Assembly (NCBI GenBank): GCA_027307335.1
Contig: DAHUXD010000002.1
Coordinates: forward strand, 1 to 58,149
DNA length: 58,149 bases
Direction: 5' to 3'
Origin: Acidobacteriota bacterium
GTDB taxonomy: Bacteria > Acidobacteriota > Thermoanaerobaculia > UBA5066 > Gp7-AA6
This document shows positions 45,123 through 52,225 of the stretch, one piece after another. The position numbers and the translations under genes are program-made. The notes beneath the pieces were generated by a model. The model ran no database searches, was not told the origin of the DNA, and worked only from the letters and a program-made list of their open reading frames with translations. Each line of letters starts with the position of its first letter. Position 1 is the first letter of the stretch.

Positions 45123-46376
45123 ATGGAATTCTTTCGCCAGACCAACATCGATTTCCTGAAGTACAAGTGGTGGGCCATCGGCCTCTCCTGGGCGCTGATC
45201 GCGCTCGGCCTGATCACGATCTTCGTTCAGAAGGGCCTGAAGTTCGGCATCGACTTCTCGGGCGGCACGGCGATCGCCGTGCGCTTCGCGGAGCGGCCGG
45301 ACGTGGACCACCTGCGGAAGATCTTAGACGGCGCCGGACTCGGCGAGATCGGGATCCAGCGTTACGAGGAGCCCGAGAAGCACGAGGTCCTGATCCGCGT
45401 CCAGCAGCAGATCAAGGAGGGGCGGGACGTCGCGGGCGACGTGCTCCGCTCCCTGCGCGGCGGGCTCGCCACGCCGGCCGACCCGTCCAAGATCGACCTG
45501 AACGCGGAGGGCAAGGGCACGCTCGGCGCCCGCCTGGCCGCGGCGGATCCCGACAAGGTCGCGGGACGATCCGACGTGACCCCGGGCGACTACTACACCC
45601 AGGCGGCGGAGCGGATCATCGCCCAGCGGAGCCGGCTCGGCCTCTTCCATTCGCCGGCCGACGTCAACGCGATCGAGGGCATCTCGCCCGGCGTCAAGGC
45701 CTGGGTCCAGGCGAGCACCTTCGCGGGTCCCTTCGTCCTCCTCTCCGCCGAGAACGTCGGTCCGCAGGTCGGCGCGGACCTCCAGAAGAAGGCGCTCTAC
45801 GCGATCGTGCTGTCCTCGCTCGGCATGCTCGTCTACATCGCCTTCCGGTTCCGGTCCCTTCCCTTCGGCGTCGGCGCGGTGGTGGCCCTGGTCCACGACA
45901 CCCTGATCACGGTGGGCATCCTCGCCATGCTGGGGCGCGAGTTCAACCTCGTGGTCGTGGCGGCGATCCTGACTCTCGTCGGATACTCGATGAACGACAC
46001 CGTCGTCGTGTACGACCGCGTGCGCGAGAACCAGAAGACGCCGAAGAAGGAGTCCCTCGAGTCCGTCATCAACCGATCGATCAACCAGACGCTTTCGCGG
46101 ACGATCCTGACGGCCGGCGCGACCATGCTCGTCGTGCTCGCGCTCTTCTTCCTCGGCGGCGAGGTGCTGAACACGTTCGCTCTGACCCTGATCATCGGCA
46201 TCGTCATCGGCACCTACTCCTCGATCTACGTCGCGGCGCCCATCGTCGTGATCTGGAAGGACTTCAAGAACCGCCGGAAGCTCGCGGCGGTTCCGGCGGC
46301 GGCGGTGCCCGCAGTGCCGGCCGCGACAGCCCCGGCGAACGCGAACCCGCCCCGGAAGAAGAAGCAGAAGAGGTAG
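45123..46376 (+). CDS. secF: Protein translocase subunit SecF with a periplasmic insertion
   Basis: SecF pairs with SecD. The core is normal: first helix, LKFGIDFSGGTAIAVRF, then ENVGPQVGADLQKKA, the membrane domain with GYSMNDTVVVYDRVRENQ and SINQTLSRTILT, and a basic Pro/Lys tail. At 417 residues it is about 100 longer than usual. Residues about 112-207 are inserted in the P4-type periplasmic domain just before ENVGPQVG. Within it, SRLGLFHSPADVNAIEGISPGVKAWV looks like a helix-hairpin-helix of the ComEA/T2SK type (in pieces: RLGLFHSPADV, IEGISPGV). Confidence 0.93.
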   Translation: MEFFRQTNIDFLKYKWWAIGLSWALIALGLITIFVQKGLKFGIDFSGGTAIAVRFAERPDVDHLRKILDGAGLGEIGIQRYEEPEKHEVLIRVQQQIKEGRDVAGDVLRSLRGGLATPADPSKIDLNAEGKGTLGARLAAADPDKVAGRSDVTPGDYYTQAAERIIAQRSRLGLFHSPADVNAIEGISPGVKAWVQASTFAGPFVLLSAENVGPQVGADLQKKALYAIVLSSLGMLVYIAFRFRSLPFGVGAVVALVHDTLITVGILAMLGREFNLVVVAAILTLVGYSMNDTVVVYDRVRENQKTPKKESLESVINRSINQTLSRTILTAGATMLVVLALFFLGGEVLNTFALTLIIGIVIGTYSSIYVAAPIVVIWKDFKNRRKLAAVPAAAVPAVPAATAPANANPPRKKKQKR

Positions 46377-46413
46377 CGACCCCGCCTCGTTTGCCCCACC
46401 CGGCGTTCGGCCG

Positions 46414-46419
46414 TACCCT
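46414..46419 (+). promoter_or_regulatory. Possible -10 of rel, leaderless
   Basis: TACCCT, 6 nt before GTG 46426. The hexamer is weak, and rel may also be read through from secF. Confidence 0.35.
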
Positions 46420-46425
46420 TAAGCC

Positions 46426-48609
46426 GTGATCCACTTCGAGGAGATCCTCGAGAAGGTCGAGGCCTACAACCCGGGCTCGGACCAGGACCTGCTGCGCCGG
46501 GCGTACGTCTTCTCGGCCAAGGAGCACCGGGGCCAGGTCCGCCGCTCCGGCGAGCCGTACCTCGTCCACCCGCTGAACGTCGCGGCGATTCTGGCGGACC
46601 TGAAGGCCGACGACGTCTCGATCGTGGTCGGCCTGCTGCACGACGTCCTCGAGGATACGCTGACGACCCGCGAGGCGATCGCCGGCCAGTTCGGCGGCGA
46701 GGTCGCCGAGCTCGTCGACGGACTGACCAAGATCGGCAAGTTCTCCTACGTCTCGCGGGAGGAGGAGCAGGCCGAGACCTTCCGCAAGATGATCCTCGCG
46801 ATGGTCTCCGACCTGCGGGTCGTGATGGTCAAGCTCGCGGACCGCCTCCACAACATGCGGACGCTCGGTTTCCTGCCGGAGGTCAAGCGGCGGGAGATCG
46901 CGCGCGAGACCCTCGACATCTATGCCCCGATCGCCCATCGGCTCGGCATGGGGAGCGTCAAGGGCGAGCTCGAGGACCTCGCGTTCCTCTACCTCGAGCC
47001 GGAGGAGCACGAGCGCGTGGCCCGCGAGGTCGCGCGGAAGATGAAGGTGTCCGAGGGCATGGTCAGCGAGGTGCGGCGCCGGATCGAGGCGCGCCTCGCC
47101 GACGCGGGCATCCAGGCGGAGGTCTCCGGCCGCATGAAGCGGTACTACTCGATCTGGCTGAAGATGCGCCGGACGGGGGTGGACGCCGCCCAGCTCTACG
47201 ACATCCTCGCCTTCCGCGTCGTGGTCGCCGAGACGCGCGACTGCTACGAGACCCTAGGCATGGTGCACCAGCTGTGGCGGCCGGTGCCCGGGCGCATCAA
47301 GGACTACGTGGCGATGCCGAAGCCGAATTTCTACCAGTCGCTGCACACGACCGTCATGGGCGAGACGGGGCAGCCCTTCGAGATCCAGATCCGGACGCGC
47401 GAGATGGACCTGATCGCCGAACGCGGCATCGCCGCCCACTGGAAGTACAAGGAGGGCCGCCTCGGTCCGCATGCGGACGACGCCCGGTTCCAGTGGCTCC
47501 GGCAGCTCGTCGACTGGCAGAGCGAGGTCTCCGACCCGAGGCAGTTCCTGTCCTCCCTCAAGGTGGACCTCTATCCCGACGAGGTCTACACCTTCACCCC
47601 GAAGGGCGAGGTCTTCGCCTTCCCGCGCGGCGCCACGCCGATCGACTTCGCGTACCGCGTGCACACCGACGTCGGGCACCGCTGCGTGGGCGCCCGCGTC
47701 AACGGCAAGCTCGTCCCGCTGCGGACGCCCCTCTCGAACGGCGACATCATCGAGATCCTGACGGCGCCGAACCAGGTGCCGTCGCGCGACTGGCTCTCCT
47801 CGGTCGCGACGAGCCGCGCGCGTCACAAGATCCGTCACTTCATCCACGAGGAGGAGAAGCGCCAGGCCGTGGAGCTCGGCCGGCGGCTCCTCGAGCGCGA
47901 GCTCAAGAAGTTCCGGCGCACCGTGCGGAAGCTCGAGTCGGAGGGCAGCCTGCAGCGGGAGCTCGCCCAGTGGGGATTCACGAAGCCGGACGACCTGTAC
48001 GCCGCGATCGGCTACGGCAAACTCGCGCCGCGCGCCGCCCTCGAGCGGTTCGTGCCCCCCGAGGAGCTCGCCCGCGGCGAGCCCGACAAGAAGGAATCCG
48101 CGGTCACCCGCGTGGTGCGCAAGATCCTGCCGTTCGGCGTGCCCGACATCGCGGTCGTCGGTCACAACGACCTCCTCGCGGCGCTCGCGAAGTGCTGCAA
48201 TCCGGTGCCCGGTGAGAAGATCGTCGGATACATCACGCGCGGGCGGGGCGTGTCGGTCCACTCGGAGAGCTGCCCCAACGTGAAGAACCTCCTGTACGAC
48301 CCGGAGCGGCGCATCGACGTCGCCTGGGCCGGGGAGAAGAAGTCCTCCTACGGCATCGAGCTCGAGGTCGTGGCCGAGGACCGGCCCGGCCTGCTCGCCG
48401 ACGTCACGCAGGCGATCGCGGGCGAGGGGTCGAACATCCGACGGATCGAGGCGCGGGTCGGCGAGGCCGGCGAAGGCTACGTGAGCGTGTCGCTCGAGAC
48501 CTCCGACCTGAGGCAGCTCGAGAAGATCCTGGGCCGGATCCGATCGGTGGCCGGCGTGAAGGACGTCATCCGGAAGTACAACGTGCCGAAGGCTGGGGAG
48601 CGGGAGTAG
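46426..48609 (+). CDS. rel: Bifunctional (p)ppGpp synthetase/hydrolase
   Basis: The 727-residue stringent-response enzyme has an HD hydrolase (YLVHPLNVA, LLHDVLEDT, KLADRLHNMRT) that appears intact. The synthetase domain has RIKDYVAMPKPNFYQSLHTT and EIQIRT; the RxKD form is the bifunctional type. A TGS domain (DEVYTFTPKGEVFAFPRGAT), a helical region with KCCNPVPGEKIVGYITRGRG and a C-terminal ACT domain (VAEDRPGLLADVTQAIA) follow. It makes and degrades ppGpp in the cytoplasm. Secondary neighbours secDF-rel resemble the secDF-recJ-rel order seen elsewhere, without recJ. Confidence 0.95.
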   Translation: MIHFEEILEKVEAYNPGSDQDLLRRAYVFSAKEHRGQVRRSGEPYLVHPLNVAAILADLKADDVSIVVGLLHDVLEDTLTTREAIAGQFGGEVAELVDGLTKIGKFSYVSREEEQAETFRKMILAMVSDLRVVMVKLADRLHNMRTLGFLPEVKRREIARETLDIYAPIAHRLGMGSVKGELEDLAFLYLEPEEHERVAREVARKMKVSEGMVSEVRRRIEARLADAGIQAEVSGRMKRYYSIWLKMRRTGVDAAQLYDILAFRVVVAETRDCYETLGMVHQLWRPVPGRIKDYVAMPKPNFYQSLHTTVMGETGQPFEIQIRTREMDLIAERGIAAHWKYKEGRLGPHADDARFQWLRQLVDWQSEVSDPRQFLSSLKVDLYPDEVYTFTPKGEVFAFPRGATPIDFAYRVHTDVGHRCVGARVNGKLVPLRTPLSNGDIIEILTAPNQVPSRDWLSSVATSRARHKIRHFIHEEEKRQAVELGRRLLERELKKFRRTVRKLESEGSLQRELAQWGFTKPDDLYAAIGYGKLAPRAALERFVPPEELARGEPDKKESAVTRVVRKILPFGVPDIAVVGHNDLLAALAKCCNPVPGEKIVGYITRGRGVSVHSESCPNVKNLLYDPERRIDVAWAGEKKSSYGIELEVVAEDRPGLLADVTQAIAGEGSNIRRIEARVGEAGEGYVSVSLETSDLRQLEKILGRIRSVAGVKDVIRKYNVPKAGERE

Positions 48610-48646
48610 CCGCCCGCCCGTTAACCGGATGCCGTGCTGTCCATCA

Positions 48647-48735
48647 ACCGGATGCCGTGCATCGAAGCGCGCAGGCCCGACTCGCGGGCTGCTGCTTTCC
48701 GTCAGTGACTCGAAGCGCCGCGGGACTCGCGGGCC
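48647..48735. repeat. REP-like hairpin repeat, copy B, uninterrupted
   Basis: This is the intact counterpart of the repeat at 17.72-17.90 kb. ACCGGATGCCGTGC is followed directly by ATCGAAGCGCGCAGG, without the 90-bp element. The preceding bases 48623-48660 contain the AACCGGATGCCGTGC unit twice, 22 nt apart. Hairpin arms run from about 48674 to 48735. It sits between the ends of rel and rpmB, again a convergent gap. Confidence 0.75.
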
Positions 48736-48754
48736 GCCGCCCTTACCGTGACTG

Positions 48755-48775
48755 AAGCGGCCCAGGCTGCTTTTT
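48755..48775 (+). terminator. Intrinsic terminator after rel
   Basis: AGCGGC, a CCAG loop and GCTGCT form a short stem with one G-T pair, followed by TTTT (48772-48775). It lies just before the end of the convergent rpmB. Confidence 0.6.
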
Positions 48776-48781
48776 CGCCGC

Positions 48782-48994
48782 CTACGCCGCCGGCTTCTTC
48801 CGCGGCGGCGCCTTCGTGATCTTCCCGCTCCGGATGCAGCGCGTGCACGCCTGAACCTTCTGCGGCTTGCCGTCGACGACCGCGTGCACGCTCTTCAGGT
48901 TGATGTGCCACTTGCGGTTGCTGACGTTGTGGGCGTGGCTGACGCGGTGGCCGCTCATCGGCGTCTTTCCGCAGAACTGGCAGTGCTGCGCCAT
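48782..48994 (-). CDS. rpmB: Ribosomal protein bL28
   Basis: The 70-residue large-subunit protein starts MAQHCQFCGKTPMSGHRVSHAHN and keeps the zinc-type cysteines (CQFC and CTRC), with the basic tail KITKAPPRKKPAA. The longer open frame upstream is not part of the gene: GAGGAGA lies 4 nt before ATG 48994, and family N-termini begin here. rpmG is not adjacent. Confidence 0.95.
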   Translation of the reverse strand: MAQHCQFCGKTPMSGHRVSHAHNVSNRKWHINLKSVHAVVDGKPQKVQACTRCIRSGKITKAPPRKKPAA

Positions 48995-49040
48995 GGGGTC
49001 TCCTCGTGTGTCCGACCAACGCGGCCGAAAAAACCCGCGG

Positions 49041-49070
49041 AGCCTACCATCGGTCCAAAGGACGGCGCAA
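49041..49070 (-). promoter_or_regulatory. rpmB promoter
   Basis: On the minus strand: TTGCGC (49065-49070), 18-bp spacer, TAGGCT (49041-49046) with TGG before it as extended -10. The leader is about 40 nt. Confidence 0.45.
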
Positions 49071-49154
49071 GGAAGAACAGCTGTCCTCAACCTTTCGGAC
49101 CTGTCCGATTGGCTTAAGTCTTTGCAGGAAGTACGGTTTGGCGCGCTCGATCCC

Positions 49155-49183
49155 TTGACTACGGAATAACCTTTTGCTATTTT
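49155..49183 (+). promoter_or_regulatory. Promoter of the pilMNOPQ operon
   Basis: TTGACT (49155-49160), 17-bp spacer ending in TGC, TATTTT (49178-49183). It combines a good -35 with an extended -10, and gives a leader of about 60 nt before GTG 49251. Confidence 0.7.
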
Positions 49184-49250
49184 GGCAACCAGCCGAAATA
49201 CCAAAGGAAAAAGCCCATAACCGTCTTTCTTTTTTCGGTGGGGCGATAGC

Positions 49251-50312
49251 GTGCTGTTCAGAAAGACCAAGAATCTGGTAGGTCTGGACATCGGATCCTC
49301 GGCCGTCAAGCTCGTCGAGCTCAAGGACGCCAAGGCCGGTGGGTACCGGCTTTTGAAGACGGGCCTGGAGACCCTCTCCCCCGAGGCGATCGTGGACGGG
49401 GCCATCATGGACTCCTCCCTGGTGGTCGACACCGTCAACCGGCTGGTTTCCGGGTTGAACGTCCGCAATACCGACTTCGGGACCTCCCTGTCGGGCCACT
49501 CGGTCATCATCAAGAAGATCTCGCTGCCGGCCATGTCCCCGGAGGAGCTCGCCGAGTCGATCCGCTGGGAGGCCGAGCAGTACGTCCCGTTCGACATCAA
49601 CGACGTCAATCTCGACTACGTCGTTCTGGAGGCGGGAGGCGGCGAAACGATGGACGTCCTCCTCGTGGCCGTCAAGAAGGACAAGATCTCCGACTACACG
49701 AGCGTCATCTCTCAGGCGGGGAAGACGCCCCTCCTGGTCGACGTGGACGCTTTCGCGCTCCAGAACGCCTACGAGGCGAACTACCCCGTCGAGCCGGGCC
49801 GCGTCGTCGCGCTCGTCAACATCGGCGCCTCGGTCACCAACGTCAACATCCTGTCCGGCTCGAACACGATCTTCTGGCGCGACATCTCGTTCGGCGGCAA
49901 CCAGTACACCGACGCGATCCAGAAGCAGCTCTCGCTCTCCTTCGACCAGGCCGAGAGCCTCAAGAAGGGCGAGAAGACGGGAGAGCAGTCGCTCCAGGAC
50001 ATCCTGCCGATCCTCCGCTCGGTGTCCGACGACCTCGCCCAGGAGCTCCAGAAAACCTTCGACTTCTTTCTCGCGACCACGTCGACCGAGAAAATCGACC
50101 AGCTCTTCATCTCCGGAGGCTCTTCGCGCGTCGTGAACCTCGACACGCAGCTGAAGGAACGGTTCGGCATCCCGGTGGAGATCCTGAACCCGTTCCGTCA
50201 GATCGACGTGGCGGGCGCGTCCGTCTCGGGTGAGTGGCTGACGGAGAACGCGCCCAGCCTGGCCGTCGCGGTCGGCCTGGCGATTCGCCACGTCGGGGAC
50301 GAAGCGGCTTGA
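49251..50312 (+). CDS. pilM: Type IV pilus inner-membrane platform protein PilM
   Basis: PilM is an actin-like cytoplasmic ATPase-fold protein (353 residues) that binds the N-terminus of PilN. It shows the phosphate-1 loop GLDIGSSAVKLVEL, IRWEAEQYVPFDIND, VNIGASVTNVNI and a final ISGGSSRV. The GTG start is preceded by GGTGGGG. It is the first gene of pilM-pilN-pilO-pilP-pilQ. Confidence 0.95.
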   Translation: MLFRKTKNLVGLDIGSSAVKLVELKDAKAGGYRLLKTGLETLSPEAIVDGAIMDSSLVVDTVNRLVSGLNVRNTDFGTSLSGHSVIIKKISLPAMSPEELAESIRWEAEQYVPFDINDVNLDYVVLEAGGGETMDVLLVAVKKDKISDYTSVISQAGKTPLLVDVDAFALQNAYEANYPVEPGRVVALVNIGASVTNVNILSGSNTIFWRDISFGGNQYTDAIQKQLSLSFDQAESLKKGEKTGEQSLQDILPILRSVSDDLAQELQKTFDFFLATTSTEKIDQLFISGGSSRVVNLDTQLKERFGIPVEILNPFRQIDVAGASVSGEWLTENAPSLAVAVGLAIRHVGDEAA

Positions 50313-50965
50313 TCAGGATCAACCTTCTCACCGAGGCCAGGGCGGCCGCCGCCAAGAAGAAGGGCCCGGCCCTTCCGACCGGGGCGAAGCTCAACAACCT
50401 CATCCTGATCGGCGGCATCCTCCTCGGCGTCCTCTACATCGCGACCATGGGCCTCGTGCTGATGTCCCGGCGCCGCCACCTCGACGAGGAGATCGGCAAG
50501 GCGCGGGAGGAAGTGGCCCGCCTGAAGTCGATCATCGACGAGGTCAAGAGCTACGAGGACAAGAAGAAGAGCCTCGAAGAGAAGATCGCCCTCATCAACA
50601 ACCTCAAGACGAACCAGCGCGGGCCGGTCCGCCTGATGGACGAGGTCTCGAAGGCGCTCCCGGATCTCGTGTGGCTGTCGGAGCTCCAGGTGCAGGGGAA
50701 CCTGATGACCCTGAAGGGGCGGACGCTGTCGCCGAACGCGGTCGCGACCTACCTCGAGAACCTGAAGAAGAGCCCGTTCTTCGCCGAGCCCGTCTTCAAG
50801 AACCTCAACCGGGAGGCGGGCCCGCAGGGCATCTACAACTGGGAGATGACGGTCATCTTCACGAACGGCCGCCCGCCGGGCGAGGCCGGTGCCGCCACGA
50901 CGTCGACCGCCCCGAAGCCCGCGAGTCCGCGCGGCCGGGCCGCGGCCGGGAAGCCGGGGGCCTGA
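50309..50965 (+). CDS. pilN: Type IV pilus assembly protein PilN
   Basis: The 218-residue bitopic membrane protein opens with the PilM-binding motif INLL (residues 4-7), then a helix (NLILIGGILLGVLYIATMGLV) and a coiled coil into the periplasm with a ferredoxin-like fold (PDLVWLSELQVQG). Start is TTG 50309, which overlaps the pilM stop (TTGA). The C-terminal 35 residues are Pro/Ala-rich. Confidence 0.92.
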   Translation: MIRINLLTEARAAAAKKKGPALPTGAKLNNLILIGGILLGVLYIATMGLVLMSRRRHLDEEIGKAREEVARLKSIIDEVKSYEDKKKSLEEKIALINNLKTNQRGPVRLMDEVSKALPDLVWLSELQVQGNLMTLKGRTLSPNAVATYLENLKKSPFFAEPVFKNLNREAGPQGIYNWEMTVIFTNGRPPGEAGAATTSTAPKPASPRGRAAAGKPGA

Positions 50966-50968
50966 GCC

Positions 50969-51664
50969 ATGGCCATATTCGGCGTCAACATCGAGGAGAG
51001 GCCCTGGTACTACGCCCTCGGCGTGGGTCTGGGCGTCGGCATCCTCCTCGCCGCGGCCACGCACTGGTTCTGGCTGAAGCCGATGCAGGAGCAGATCGCG
51101 TCCAAGCGGAGCGAGCTCGAAGGGCTGAACCAGGAGATCCAGAAAGGCCGGGCGGCCGAGCGCAAGCTCTCGCAGTTCCGCGAGGAGGTCAAGCGCCTCG
51201 AGCTCGAGCTCTCGAAGCTCCTGCAGATCCTTCCCTCGAAGCGCAACACGGAGGAGCTCATCAAGCGCATCGAGACGCTGACGCGCCAGGGCGACTTCAC
51301 GCTGCTGAAGTTCACGCCCGGCGAGTTCGCGCAGAAGGACTTCTACTCGGAGTGGCCGATCGACATTCAGATCCAGGGCACGTACCACAACCTGGCCCTC
51401 TTCTTCGACCGGATGAGCCGCTTCTCACGCATCATCAACGTCGAAGACCTGAAGATCAACGCGCTCGACAACGTGCCGGGCAAGTCGATCGCCGCGAACT
51501 TCATCGCGAAGACGTTCATCTACACCGGGGACGAGACGGGTCAGTCGACCGCCGCGGGCGGCGCGCAGGCGCCGCCGGCCCCGGCGGCGCCGGGCGCCAG
51601 GCCTCCTGCCGCGAAGAGCGCCCAGACGTTGAAAGAACGGGCCGAGGGCAAGGGGGTCGAATGA
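50969..51664 (+). CDS. pilO: Type IV pilus assembly protein PilO
   Basis: The 231-residue partner of PilN has the membrane helix YYALGVGLGVGILLAAATHWFWL, a coiled coil (residues 40-85) and the PilO fold with FTPGEFAQKDFYSEWPIDIQI and GTYHNLALFFDRMSRFSRI. PilNO bridges PilM to PilP in the alignment complex. The C-terminal tail is Ala/Pro-rich, as in PilN. Confidence 0.93.
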   Translation: MAIFGVNIEERPWYYALGVGLGVGILLAAATHWFWLKPMQEQIASKRSELEGLNQEIQKGRAAERKLSQFREEVKRLELELSKLLQILPSKRNTEELIKRIETLTRQGDFTLLKFTPGEFAQKDFYSEWPIDIQIQGTYHNLALFFDRMSRFSRIINVEDLKINALDNVPGKSIAANFIAKTFIYTGDETGQSTAAGGAQAPPAPAAPGARPPAAKSAQTLKERAEGKGVE

Positions 51665-52182
51665 GGCGCGCCGCTCTTCTTGCGCTCGCGGTGCTCGCCG
51701 CGTCCGCCGCGTCCGTCTTCGCCCAGGCCGCCTCGGCGCCCGCGCCGGAGCCGACGAAGCCCGCCGCGGTGATCGCCCCGGTCCCGGAGTCGCCCGGCCA
51801 GTCCATGATCGAGGGGGAGGAGTCGGCGCTCGCGGGACGCGCGTACTCCTACGACCCGGCCGGCCGCCGCGATCCCTTCCGATCGCTCCTCGTGCGCGAG
51901 CAGAACAAGGGCGGAGTCCAGCGGCCGCCCGGAATCGCGGGCATCGCGATCGACGACCTCGTCGTGCACGGCATCTGGAAGACCAAGGCCGGATACGTGG
52001 CGCAGATCCGCGCGACCGACAACAAGAGCTACCTGATCCGCGCCGGCGACCTGCTCTACGACGGCGAGGTCGTGCGCGTGGCGCCGAACGAAGTCGTCTT
52101 CCGGCAGAACATCAACGATCCGCAAAGCGTGAAGCCGTTCCGGGAAGTGACCAAGCAGCTCAACGCGACGGTCAAGCCGTGA
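51661..52182 (+). CDS. pilP: Type IV pilus assembly protein PilP
   Basis: The 173-residue protein has a signal peptide (cleavage near SVFAQ) without the lipobox found in many PilP proteins. It has a Pro-rich linker, the DPFRSLL motif that marks the folded domain, and GIAIDDLVVHGIWKT. PilP links PilNO to the secretin. ATG 51661 overlaps the pilO stop. Confidence 0.9.
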   Translation: MRRAALLALAVLAASAASVFAQAASAPAPEPTKPAAVIAPVPESPGQSMIEGEESALAGRAYSYDPAGRRDPFRSLLVREQNKGGVQRPPGIAGIAIDDLVVHGIWKTKAGYVAQIRATDNKSYLIRAGDLLYDGEVVRVAPNEVVFRQNINDPQSVKPFREVTKQLNATVKP

Positions 52183-52225
52183 GGCTCCGGTGATCGGCAA
52201 GGCATTCCGCGCGACGGGAGGTACG

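Noticed and set aside
48995-49609. N-terminal extension of bL28 in the same open frame
   Set aside because: The upstream part is antisense to pilM and its promoter. bL28 families start at the ATG 48994 with its own ribosome site.
52190-52225. GTG 52190 as start of PilQ
   Set aside because: The added residues precede the signal sequence, and GGGAGG sits at the right distance from ATG 52226.
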